Below, piece after piece: positions 8,135 through 16,820 of a stretch of 18,586 nt of DNA. Under the pieces are notes generated by a model. That model saw only the letters and a list, made by a program, of their open reading frames with translations, was not told where the DNA came from and did no database searches. Each line of letters starts with the position of its first letter. Positions within the stretch are counted from its first letter, which is position 1. The position numbers and the translations under genes were made by a program. Origin of the DNA: Triparma columacea (lineage: Eukaryota; Sar; Bolidophyceae; Parmales; Triparmaceae); contig BRYA01001490.1 of assembly GCA_030267965.1 (NCBI GenBank), forward strand, positions 34,296 through 52,881. Reading direction: 5' to 3'.

Positions 8135-10328
8135 TCACCCAACGTTAGGTACAAGTCCGCACGAGTCGCAGTCCCCTGGTACTTGTACAAGTTCATGAAA
8201 CTTGCTAAAGTCAATGACCGCCCCCTTCGTCCTGTTCCCTTTATCTTCCCTAACCCTATCAACGCACGGTGCGAAACCGTGGTTCCACATAACGTCGTCC
8301 CACCTGTAAGAGTGACGGGCTTGTAAAGTCGCGGATGTCATTACGTCTATACCCTCGACTAGGACTACGAGCTCGGCCTCCCTGTCCTTCATGAATGCTT
8401 TGATCTCTCTTTGTTCAGCTGCCTGGTACTTTCTCTTCGCTCTTTGTTTTGGTGTCTCAGCCCTCCCACCAGAACCGTACGGGTGCCTGCTACCAGCCCC
8501 GCTAATCGGTACCGATATCTTCGGTGGTCTTATAGAGTCGTGTCTACTAAGTGGTACCGGTGATGACATCGTCGCTGACATCGTCGAAGTTCCTAGTGGC
8601 GTTGACGGTTTCGTATCTCCCCCCTCCCCCCCCCCCTCTACCCTCCCTCCCTCCCCCGTGTCAACAAAAAGGTCCCCGTCGCTAAGGCTCCTCCCGTGTC
8701 CTTCCCTCCCCTCATTCCCTTTAATCCCCTCCCCCTCCTCCTTCCCATCCTCCCCTCTCTCCCCTCCCCCCTTCCCTCCTCTCCCTTGTTTAGCTTCCCT
8801 CCTCCTACTCAGTCCGTACTCCGTCTGCAACAGAACCCTCGCGTCAGCCTCCTTGTCGCAAGCCCTCTGAAGCAGTTCAGGGAAACCCCTAACAACCGTC
8901 TTACCACCCCTACCACCATACCCCTCCCCATCATCTGAAGATGATCCACCACCGTCACCAGAGTCGTCTAAGTCTTGTAGGTTCTGAAAGTTAGGTGGTA
9001 GCATACCTCTCCACGTGTGTTTCCTACCTCTCTCATCGAACCATAACGGGGGAGCGCACAGTGGGCTCCACTCGTCTATCCTGTGTACGACGACGTTGGG
9101 GAGAGCCATTAAGAGGAACGCACCAAGCTCATCGTCAGGATGCTGGAGACGTACGTTGTGAGTCTGAAAGTACGCCGTGTCAACCTCGTATCGTGGTGGG
9201 GGTGGGCGGTCTTTGCTTTTCCTTTTCTTTGGTCGTGACGATTGGTCCATGGGAACGAAGGAGGGGGAGGGGGGGGGAGAGGAGGGGGGGGGGGGGATTA
9301 TTGTACTCTTACCCTCGCGCTCGTGACGGACGCAATATACGCGAACGTGAGCCTCGACTAACTGGTGCTTACGTAGCTGCAGAAACACACACACACACAA
9401 CACAAAAGACAGATGCACAAGGCAAGCGTAAGCGAAGCGAGGGGTTAGGATTTTGTTGGGGGAGGGGTTATCGGGGGGGTGTGTTATAATAATTCCTCAC
9501 CTCGCTGAGTTGGAACATGAAGAATAGTCTGCCCCTAATTCTCCTAATAACAGCCTTATCCGAGAACACAATAGTCCTCGCTCTTTTCTGCACCCTACTA
9601 ATCCTTTGAAAGATAACTCCAATCGCCACCGCATCAAACGTAATACTAACAAAAACCTGTACACTTATCGCAGCCAGAGGTAAATAGCAGTCCCCGAAGT
9701 AGTAGTCGCTAACACCGTACCCTAAAGTGGTCATTGTGGAGAGTGAGAAGTAGTACGCCTCGAGCATGGATGCTATGTCCATACCGCAACCACCGCCGTC
9801 ACCGTCGGATGTACCGGATGTGCTTATCGCGTAGTAAACCCCGGCGAACGCTAGTACAGCAAGCAGGTATAGAAGGAAAAGTAGCAGGAATATCCTACGG
9901 GTTGGAGCGTTTAGTAGAGAGTGGAACCAATCGTCCCAGTAGAAGGGCGCGTATAGCCAGGCGCCACCGCGACGCTGGATGTTCCAGACACCGAGGGACT
10001 GCTTGAAGTATCCGCGACGGTCGAGAACGCGGGCGGAGAAACGGTGGTGGTGGTCGGACTTTGGACGGTTCTTCTTGTACTCACTGTAGAAACGACCGCT
10101 GTTTGTTGTTGTTTGGGGGGGGTTGGTGGTGGTGGGGTTTGTGTTGAAGTGGGAGGTGTGACTGTGACGGGTGTTTGACCCCTCTGTTGATTCGTAGGAA
10201 AGGTGTGGGGGTTCATTGAAAGTGGATGATCTTAGGAGGGGCTCAGTTGGTTCATCTGTATCATAGCTGAATGTTACTGGCTTGGAAGGGGATGATCGCA
10301 TGTTCCTTCGATTTGATTTTATGGACAT
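8135..10328 (-). CDS. Inward-rectifier (Kir-type) potassium channel, two exons
   Basis: Exons 10328-9501 and 9376-8135 join in phase 0 to give 689 residues. The junction ...MFQLSE|LRKHQLVEAHVRV is the Kir family signature where the cytoplasmic domain begins. Landmarks: slide-helix region about 110-140; TM1 147-168; pore helix and filter TMTTLGYG to 205; Cys181 and Cys214 flanking the pore, matching the conserved Kir disulfide pair; TM2 about 219-241 with Asp232, at the position of the Kir2.1 rectification-controlling Asp; then KRARTIVFSDKAV. Cytoplasmic-domain motifs are VHRIDEWSPL (about 373-382), ELVVLVEGIDVMTSATLQAR (about 611-630) and IDFSKFHELVQVP (about 664-676). Between the second and third lies a low-complexity insertion of about 220 residues, and a Pro-rich insert sits before VPMDQ. 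It should form tetrameric K+ channels, probably gated by PIP2 as in the family. The start ATG is at 10328; the N-terminus (1-100) is unstructured. Confidence 0.9.
9377..9500 (-). other. Kir gene intron with a (GT)n tract before its acceptor
   Basis: A 124-base intron with donor GTGAGG and acceptor CTGCAG. On the coding strand a (GT)n run lies just before TTTCTGCAG, where a pyrimidine tract is expected. Removing it joins two halves of the conserved Kir cytoplasmic start without frame change. Confidence 0.85.
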
Positions 10329-10330
10329 GG

Positions 10331-10369
10331 TAGTATTTGAGGAGTATCAGAGTAGTATTTGAGGAGTAT
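10331..10369. repeat. Short direct repeat upstream of the Kir start codon
   Basis: The 17-base sequence TAGTATTTGAGGAGTAT occurs at 10331-10347 and again at 10353-10369, just before the Kir ATG on the minus strand. A third partial copy (GTATTTGAGG) follows. It is probably in the 5' untranslated region. Confidence 0.85.
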
Positions 10370-10610
10370 TTGAGGGTGTATTTCAGTAGCTTCGGGGGAT
10401 GAGGTATGAGGGGGTTGAAAAATAATCCCCTTTCAAGTCCCTATAGGCGATTCTAACGATAGAAATGGTATAATATGTGTTAATGAATGATGATCAAGTG
10501 TCCTCAATATATTTGATGAGGTATGAGAGAAATGAGACCTCTTCAAAAATACCCCGCAAAGTGCCAGATGAATTCTTCAGTTCGGGACCAAATGGGAAAA
10601 ATACCGAATA

Positions 10611-10855
10611 TCCGTCCGGTCCGGTCCGGTCCTGGTCGTTTCTGGATCGGACCGGACCGGACCTTCTTTGGTTCTTTTTTGGGACCGGACGGACCACTCA
10701 GACAGTCCTTTTTTGGTACTTTTCCTCCTTTTTTGGTATTTTTTTGCTGAATTCACGCCGACAGGGACCAGTAAGGACCGGTAAGGACCGGGACCGGACC
10801 TGATCGGACCGGACCTAAAAAAATACTCACGCACCAGGACGGGACTGGACTGGAC
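10611..10855. repeat. GGACC/GGTCC repeat cluster with a perfect hairpin
   Basis: A 15-base arm GGTCCGGTCCGGTCC at 10618-10632 is perfectly complementary to GGACCGGACCGGACC at 10649-10663, leaving a 16-base loop. Further GGACC units follow at about 10680-10695 and 10760-10855, with variants such as GGACTGGACTGGACC. The cluster stands out from the surrounding sequence. It may be a satellite fragment or a short dispersed element; no transposase or target-site duplication was seen. Confidence 0.75.
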
Positions 10856-10901
10856 CAAACTCCAAAACGCATTGGTCTTGGAAATTCGACCCAAATCCTT
10901 T

Positions 10902-12053
10902 ATGGTTTCTATACTCCTCCTAATTACGTTAATATTCCAATTCAATATGTCGTATGGTATGAGAATATCATATAACACAAATAAGGTACTTAAATATCGT
11001 CAATCTCATCTGTTAGGGTTCAACTCAATTCCTCTCCGCCACCTCGAACACTCTACCCATACCTTCTCCTCAAACCCATCTACAAATATTATCTTCTCCA
11101 CTCGTCTCTTCACCTCAAACCCCTCCCACCTAAAACACTCCCACCTAAAACACTCCACTCGTCTCTTCTCCTCCTCGAAACCACCCCAACCAACCCCACC
11201 CCTATCAACACCCCCCCCATCTCCACCTCAACCATTCCCCACAACACCAATGCGTCACAATGCAGCTTCAATAGACCTCGATCACAACCTAGCAATAACC
11301 GACCCCACAGCATTCTCTGCACGTTTATCATCAACAATATCATCATCTAAAACCTCACCAACAACAGCATTATGGGTAACAGTCCCATTACAAAACTCCC
11401 CAACCCTATCCCTCCTATCTAATCATGGTTTCAAATACCACCGTGCATCAGGTCAAATATCTCATTTATATCTCTGGTTATCCTCCTTACCTTCAAAAAT
11501 ACCAGATTACGCAACCCACCATGTAGGTTGTGGTGGTTTCCTCCTCTCCCCCTGTTCCACCTACATTCTCCTCGTCCGTGAGCTCGGTCGTAATTCCTCA
11601 CGTTGGAAGTTGCCTGGTGGTTTACAAGATGTAGGTGAGGGTTTAGACGAAGCAGTTTGTCGTGAGGTATTAGAGGAGACTGGTGTTCCCGTTGTTTTTA
11701 AGTCCGTTTTATCCTTCAGACATACTCATGGAAGCCAATTCGGGAGAGATGATTTGTACTTTGTATGTAGAGTTGAAGTTCAAGATAAAGACAAATTGAA
11801 GGATGGGGTACTACCTGATACTACACCTCAGGAGGGTGAGATAAGTGAGGTAAAGTGGGTTCCGTTATCAGATTATAAAAACATGGTGAAACCTGGTGGG
11901 GAGAATCCACACCCTGTTATGCAGAGGGTTTTAGAAGTGGTGGAAGGAGGGGGGGAGGGGGAAGGGGATATACAGATGGAGGTTATTGAGAGTGTTGTAC
12001 CGGGGAGGGAACCTAGCCCGATTTATTACCCACCGATTAGGAAGAATAATTGA
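10902..12053 (+). CDS. Nudix hydrolase, NUDT6-like, with a targeting-type leader
   Basis: ATG at 10902 to TGA 12051-12053 gives 383 residues in one exon. The Nudix box G-x5-E-x7-REVLEETGV is complete at residues 240-262 and would bind the divalent metal and hydrolyse a nucleoside-diphosphate-linked substrate. Before it, ALWVTVPL (about 156) and GFKYHRA (about 176), then THHVGCGGF, match the N-terminal domain of the NUDT6 group and its plant NUDT2/6/8/10 relatives. HTHGSQFGRDDLYFVCRVE after the box fits too. The substrate is not readable; relatives act on ADP-ribose or NADH. The first 20 residues (MVSILLLITLIFQFNMSYG) are a likely signal sequence. They are followed by a long Ser/Thr/His/Pro-rich stretch with internal repeats (SHLKHSHLKHS). 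This suggests organelle import, possibly plastid, but that is inference. Confidence 0.85.
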   Translation: MVSILLLITLIFQFNMSYGMRISYNTNKVLKYRQSHLLGFNSIPLRHLEHSTHTFSSNPSTNIIFSTRLFTSNPSHLKHSHLKHSTRLFSSSKPPQPTPPLSTPPPSPPQPFPTTPMRHNAASIDLDHNLAITDPTAFSARLSSTISSSKTSPTTALWVTVPLQNSPTLSLLSNHGFKYHRASGQISHLYLWLSSLPSKIPDYATHHVGCGGFLLSPCSTYILLVRELGRNSSRWKLPGGLQDVGEGLDEAVCREVLEETGVPVVFKSVLSFRHTHGSQFGRDDLYFVCRVEVQDKDKLKDGVLPDTTPQEGEISEVKWVPLSDYKNMVKPGGENPHPVMQRVLEVVEGGGEGEGDIQMEVIESVVPGREPSPIYYPPIRKNN

Positions 12054-12064
12054 TTTGTTGTTTT

Positions 12065-12082
12065 GTGTGTGTGTGTGTGTGT
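12065..12082. repeat. (GT)n microsatellite
   Basis: A perfect GT dinucleotide run a few bases after the Nudix stop codon, in the short convergent gap between the Nudix and Sec61 alpha genes. Confidence 0.9.
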
Positions 12083-12197
12083 TATTTTCCCCATCTTCTT
12101 CTTCTTCTTTCTTTCTGTTTATTCCCCCTCCCCCCTTCCAACACCACACCAACGTGTTTTAGGTAACTTCACTTTCCCCCCCACACTGTCTGTAAAA

Positions 12198-13989
12198 CTA
12201 CTGTCCAAACCCGAGCGCTCCGTTCTCCTGTTGTTCCTTCGCGAACATTTCATAGTACTGGTAGATGATGGTGACCGCCAGCAGTATCCCCGTTCCCGTC
12301 CCAATCGCACCCAGGAAGTCCGCGATGACCGTTAGCGCTCCAATGCACATACCTCCGAACGCCGCCGCGACCGGGATGTACCTGTTGAGTACGCTCACAA
12401 GGGCGGTGTCGCGCTGTCCCTTCATCATCATCTGCTGCTCCCTTAGCTGCTTGGCCACGTCCCGGGCGGAGGAGCCTGAGACCTCGATCCAGGTCTTGGA
12501 GAAGAGGGCGCAGGACGTCAGGATGAAGACGAGGTAGAACACGGCGTGGAAGGGGTCGTAGATTATCTCGGCGAAGGAGTGGGGGGGGGAGATGTAGTAC
12601 GCGATACCTCCGACTGGGATGCTCGAACCGGCGGAACCCTCGACGTCCTGCCACTTCCCTAGGAGGCGGACGAGGATGTTGGTGGGGGCGCGGTTGTAGA
12701 GGAGCTGGGACATGAAGTAGAGGTTGGAGACGAGGGCAGTCTGGAGGATGATGGGCATGTTGGAGGTGTAGAAGAGCTGTGTGCGTGCGTGCGGGAAAAA
12801 GGGGGTGTGGGGGGGGGGGGGGTCGTCGTGTTAGTTTGCGAATGCGAATGCGAATTTTTTACTAGGGTCAGGGGATAATATGCTTTCCCCTTTTCCCGCT
12901 CCCGCCCGCCTTGTTCGCCCGCCCTCACCTTGATGGGGTAGCTCCCCTGCTGTCCCCTGTACTTGGCATACTTGACGGGGAGATCGACCCTCCACCCTTG
13001 GAAGTAGATGACGACCACGAAGATGAGCGCAGTCGCGACGAGGTTGGTGATGTTGGGGAGGTTCTGTCTGTAAAGCGCCTCAACGAAGGCCGACCACTTG
13101 TTGTTCCTCGTGATGAGGAGGTGGAAGAGCGCGATGATGGCTCCCTCGAACTCAGTTCCCTTACCGGTGTTGATGGTGGTGGGGGAGAAGGCCTTCCAGA
13201 TTATGTTCTCACATATGTTGGTGGCGATGAAGAGGGAGATTCCCGACCCGAGGCCGTAGCCCTTCTGCAGGAGCTCATCGAGGATAATAACAATGAGACC
13301 AGCAAAGATGAGCTGGAGGACAATGAGGAGGGCGTTTCCGGCACCGAGGGTGCCGAGGTCTCCGTACATTCCGCTGACGACGTAGGCGACGGCCTCGCCG
13401 ATGGTGATGAGGATTCCGAAGAGCTGAGACGAGCAGAGAGCAGAAAGCAGAGAGAGTGTTGAGTTAGAATTTTGGTGAAGGAAGAAGTGTCATATCGTCG
13501 CAGTTGATGCAGTTTTGCAGTTTTTTGATTTCCTTCTTCCCATTCTCCCATTCTCACCTTTTGGGCTCCTGAGAAGAGGGCCCTGTCCTCCTTGACCTGC
13601 TGGTTGACCTCGATAAGGCGGGAGCCAGCAGCGAGCTGCATGACGAGGCCGGAGGTGACGATGGGGGAGATACCGAGCTCCATGAGGGTGCCGCGGTTGG
13701 AGGCGAGGATCACGCGCATCCAGTAGAAGGGGTCAGAGGACTTGGAGGTCTGGATGCCGTAGAGGGGGATCTGACAACAAACCAGGAAGATGAAGAGGGT
13801 GATGGTAGTCCAGAGAAGCTGCGGAGAAAGAAGCGGACGCATTTGGGGTTAGATGGGAAGGGTAGGGTTGAACCAAAGACACGTTGATGATGTGTGTCTC
13901 ACCTTCTCACGGAAAGGGATCTTACGATCAGGCTGTGCCACCTCAGGCAGCACAACCATCACGGGACGAACGAGATGGAGGAAGCGCAT
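12198..13989 (-). CDS. SEC61A: Sec61 alpha, protein-conducting channel of the ER (four exons)
   Basis: Exons 13989-13903, 13818-13558, 13423-12929 and 12776-12198, all phase 0, give 473 residues, close to the usual 470-480. Introns of 84, 134 and 152 bases all start GTGAG. The protein is the ten-helix pore of the ER Sec61 translocon, which passes secretory proteins and inserts membrane proteins. Family signatures: start [93 protein letters not shown] at the exon 3/4 join; [38 protein letters not shown]; and the end [14 protein letters not shown]. The cytosolic loop residues KTWIEVSG are part of the ribosome-docking region. The ATG at 13989 is the only sensible start. The coding sequence is GC-rich with C-ending codons, as expected of a highly expressed gene. 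Confidence 0.97.
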
Positions 13990-14498
13990 TTTAGTTTTAG
14001 TTTTGGTTTGGACTCAAAACTATTCCAACTAACGGTCGGTCGGGCGGGGATTGATGGGGTGGGGAAGGATTGGAGGGGTTAGGAGTAATATTGGGATAAG
14101 AAGAAGGAATCAGCGGACGATAGACCCTGAAAATGTATCGTAGAAACGTTGCAGACGAATGTAGGGGAAGAAAAGACCAAAACCTCAATGTCGTCCCCGA
14201 TGTCGTGATTCACCAACTATTTCAGCTCTTGAGGCAATTAGACGTTGCCTCGCAAGCATAATCTGACTCTCTCTTCAGCATTATACCCAAAAATACATCC
14301 ATTTCTATCACAAACCCGCTAATAGAGACGGACAGGCAGACTTACACACTTGACTTTTGCCAAAGACAAGACCTGAAAGAAAGAGGAAATTAATTTACAT
14401 TTTCTCTGTCCTAGGCAATTTGCCTAAAATTCGCGCATAAAGTTGATTTTGATGTTAACAGCTGTATATGCTCAAATCCGGCTAAACAAAACCTTAAC
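13990..14498. other. Divergent intergenic region between Sec61 alpha and DUF218-ankyrin genes
   Basis: About 510 bases holding both 5' flanks. No convincing gene. On the minus strand near 14340-14375 a short stretch has an acceptor-like pyrimidine tract (TTTCTTTCAG) and a donor-like GTAAGT; it could be a small 5' untranslated exon of Sec61 alpha, but this rests only on splice-like words. The rest shows nothing recognisable. Confidence 0.5.
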
Positions 14499-16048
14499 AT
14501 GAATACTCCCGCCTCCATTGCAATAGTTATTCTCGGATTCGCTCACAGACACTCAGAGGCTGCCAATCTGCGTGTGTCCCACGGTGTCTCCCTCTACAAG
14601 TCCCTATCCCACTCTCACACCTGCTGGTTGATACTGACAGGCGGGGATACCGCTTCCGTCGGCTGCACTGAAGCTGAGCACATGAAGGCGATGGCCATAT
14701 CAGAGGGTGTGCCTGAGGGAAGGGTGCTAACGGAAGACAAGGCGAGATACACGATAGAGAATGCGATCTTCGTGCGCAGGATTGTGGAGGATATAGGCGG
14801 TGTCGGGGAGGTCAAGATCGTGACGAATGAATTTCATTCCAAAAGGTCGCACCTTATCTTCCAGGTAAGAAGGCCGCCGAGTGTGTTTGTTTGGTGCTGC
14901 TGCGCGAAGTAAAATCAACACTTCGCAACGTACGCACCCCGAACCCTATTTCTCATCCCTCTTTCTCCTCCTCTTCCTCATCATCCTAACCCTTCTCCCT
15001 CCCTTCCCTCAACACACAGTCCGTCTTCTCTTCCTCCTCCCTAGTCCTAACCTCATCCCCCTGCCCTAACGGCGCGAAGCTCTTTTCAGAAACTGGGCGC
15101 GCCCTCGAATCCTGGCTCCTCGCCGAAGAGTCCCAGCTGTCCTTGCTCCGCAGTGAGAATGGCAGCGACGTCGGCAACATGCTCGTCCGCCGTATCAAGG
15201 CCCACTCCAGCCCCCCCCTCGCCGCAAAGAGCAACAACGTAGGCGCGCTGAGGAGCGTTTGGAGCAAGGGGGAGGGCAGCGAATCAAACAATGCTGGAAG
15301 GGGGGGGAGCGGGGCTCTTCATTACGCCGTGCTCTATAGGTGTAAGGAGGCGGTGAAGTGGCTGCTGGAGGAAGGGGCTGACCCGAACGAGGTTAATGAG
15401 AACGGAGCCACTCCGTTGCATTTCGCGATCAAGGATAAGGAAGGGAAAGGGATTAGGGATATGCTGATAAAGGCGGGGGGGGACCTTTCGGTGAAGGGGA
15501 AGAGCGCAATGTGGGAGGGGGAGAAGGACGTGGACGAGGCGATTTCGTGCCAGAGGGGCAAGGGGGGCATGGGTAACACGAGGTTGAAGCTCATCGGGAG
15601 CTTGATGGCGTTTGGGGATTTGATTTACGCACCGCTTATAAGCATGGCGAGGGATGGGGACGTTGAGGGTGTTTTGAGGTGGCTAGATGAGAACGAGGGG
15701 GAGGGGGGGATGGATGTTGACGGGCCGGAGGGGTGGGAGGGGTCTACTGCCCTTTGCCACGCGGCGAGTGGTGGGAGTTTGGAGGTTTGTAGGATTTTAG
15801 TTGAGAGGGGGGGGGCCAATGTGGGGCTTCCTCGGGAGCCTCGAGCCAACGCTTTGCATTACTCTGTTTTCAAGATGCACAAGGGGGTGTTCAATTACTT
15901 AATGGGGCTGGAAGGGGGGAAGGAAGCCAAGAGTAGGAGGGGGGAAAGCCAGCTGTGGGGGAGTATGGGAGCCGTGGATTGTGGGGAGCTGGCAAGGTGG
16001 AACGTCAAGGAAGCGGAGCGGTTCGTGGAGTTATGCGAGGGGCGATAG
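14499..16048 (+). CDS. DUF218/YdcF-like domain fused to ankyrin repeats (two exons)
   Basis: Exon 1 is 14499-14864 (122 codons) with donor GTAAGA. Exon 2 is 15080-16048, ending in TAG, for 444 residues in all. Exon 1 is a DUF218 (YdcF/SanA/ElyC-like) domain: IAIVILGFAHRHSEAANLR, LILTGGD (45-50), TEAEHMKAMAISEGVPEGRV, ENAIFVRRI, VTNEFHSKRSHLIFQ. Bacterial members act in cell-envelope upkeep; the eukaryotic role is unknown. Exon 2 starts LFSETGRALESWLLAEESQL, a plausible end for that domain. It then has ankyrin-like repeats: GALHYAVLYRCKEAVKWLLE and GADPNEV (about 199-228), NGATPLHFAI (about 231-260) and STALCHAASGGSLEVCRILV further on. The acceptor at 15079 (GCGAAG after CCCTAAC) was chosen for frame; the stronger-looking TTTTCAG at 15089 breaks the frame. 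No membrane helix is evident. Transcript data should settle the join. Confidence 0.72.
14865..15079 (+). other. Intron of the DUF218-ankyrin gene
   Basis: A 215-base pyrimidine-rich intron with donor GTAAGA. The last 20 bases include CCCTAAC, a good branch-point match, before the chosen acceptor. A second acceptor ten bases downstream would shift the frame of the ankyrin part. Confidence 0.65.
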
Positions 16049-16094
16049 AAGGCGGTTAAACCTGTTATGTAGAAGGCGGTTAAACCTGTTATGT
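16047..16094. repeat. Tandem 24-base duplication overlapping the stop codon
   Basis: A 24-base unit (AGAAGGCGGTTAAACC, then TGTTATGT) occurs at 16047-16070 and 16071-16094 without mismatch. The AG of the first unit is the last two bases of the DUF218-ankyrin stop codon. Confidence 0.95.
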
Positions 16095-16261
16095 AAATGT
16101 GATAATTGGTGCATTAAATTTGAGAAAAAATCTCAAGAGACTAGATGAATTACTATTGCGGAAGCCCGTGTGCACACACCGCGTCTTGCAACGCAGCACT
16201 TGCACCCACACTCCCTTCACGCACCCGCCTTCTTCGATCGCTCACATGAGCTCCCGATTGT

Positions 16262-16522
16262 TTACCTGGCGCGCTGCCTCATCTTACGCCTCTTACGCCT
16301 GAGCCTGCGCATGCGCTTCTTGCGCCACTTGGCGCGCATACCAGCATCGATGGTCATGGAGGCCTCAACGACGGCGTCCTCAGCGAGGTCTCCGACGATC
16401 TCCTCTCCGTCAACGGTGAGGGTGACAGGGGTGAACATTTCGTTCTCGATGGCGAGCTTGAGCTCGGCAACGTTGGTGACAGCGTAAGCCTTGGGGGAAG
16501 CGAATCCAGTGACGAAAACCAT
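16262..16522 (-). CDS. RPL41: Ribosomal protein eL41 with an in-frame ubiquitin-like N-terminal domain
   Basis: The minus-strand frame from ATG 16522 to TAA 16262-16264 has 86 codons. The last 25 residues, MRAKWRKKRMRRLRRKRR plus KMRQRAR, are a near-perfect eL41, normally the whole protein. eL41 is a single basic helix of the large ribosomal subunit that reaches into the small subunit as an intersubunit bridge. The 61 residues before it (MVFVTGFASPKAYAV, then TNVAELKLAIENEM, then VTLTVDGEEI and VVEASMTIDAG) follow the strand-strand-helix-strand-strand order of ubiquitin. They resemble the FUBI part of FUBI-eS30, for example VEASMTIDAG against VEALTTLEVAG. Codon use is uniformly C-ending across both parts, so the leader looks translated. 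There is no Gly-Gly before eL41, only Ala-Gly-Met. eL41 could also start at its own internal ATG. An AG|GTAAAC donor-like word overlaps the stop. Confidence 0.85.
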   Translation of the reverse strand: MVFVTGFASPKAYAVTNVAELKLAIENEMFTPVTLTVDGEEIVGDLAEDAVVEASMTIDAGMRAKWRKKRMRRLRRKRRKMRQRAR

Positions 16523-16820
16523 TTTTTAATAGTGTTTAAGTTGGTGACCTCGATCTGGGCGCAGAAGAGAAGGGGAGGTGTGGGAGGAGGGGGTAAGTAA
16601 ATTGCCGGTCGAGAATTGTGCAAGACAGCAGGTTTTTGGATAGTTCCTGTCCCCAACTTTCCAACTTTATCATCATTTCGGAATATTGTGTACTATATAT
16701 TGCGAAAGTGACCAAATATGGGCCGAATAGGATCCCACAGCTCCCAAATTAAGACCGTGAACTGAGGAGTGGCGGAGAGAGCTTCGCAACATTTCTGTCC
16801 CTTATAGGCACGTTAGGGAC
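16523..16820. other. Divergent promoter region between eL41 and a hypothetical gene
   Basis: About 300 bases containing both upstream regions. On the eL41 strand a pyrimidine-rich run ending TGCGCCCAG lies 30-40 bases before the ATG and looks like the 3' end of a 5' untranslated intron; no matching donor was identified with confidence. No gene is seen. Confidence 0.5.

Larger units (their letters stand above)
10329..10901. other. Divergent intergenic region between Kir and Nudix genes
   Basis: About 570 bases with no gene. It holds a short direct repeat next to the Kir start, an AT-richer middle part, and from about 10611 to 10855 a dense cluster of GGACC/GGTCC units. The divergent promoters of both genes must lie here. 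Confidence 0.6.

Noticed and set aside
9240..9320. Possible extra Kir intron at a GTAAGAG word followed by a poly-C stretch
   Set aside because: No AG lies between that word and the conserved VPMDQ segment, so an intron cannot end there; the Pro-rich residues are most likely translated.
12250..13462. Other open frames antisense or shifted within the Sec61 alpha gene
   Set aside because: High GC makes shadow frames; the Sec61 alpha frame explains the sequence fully.
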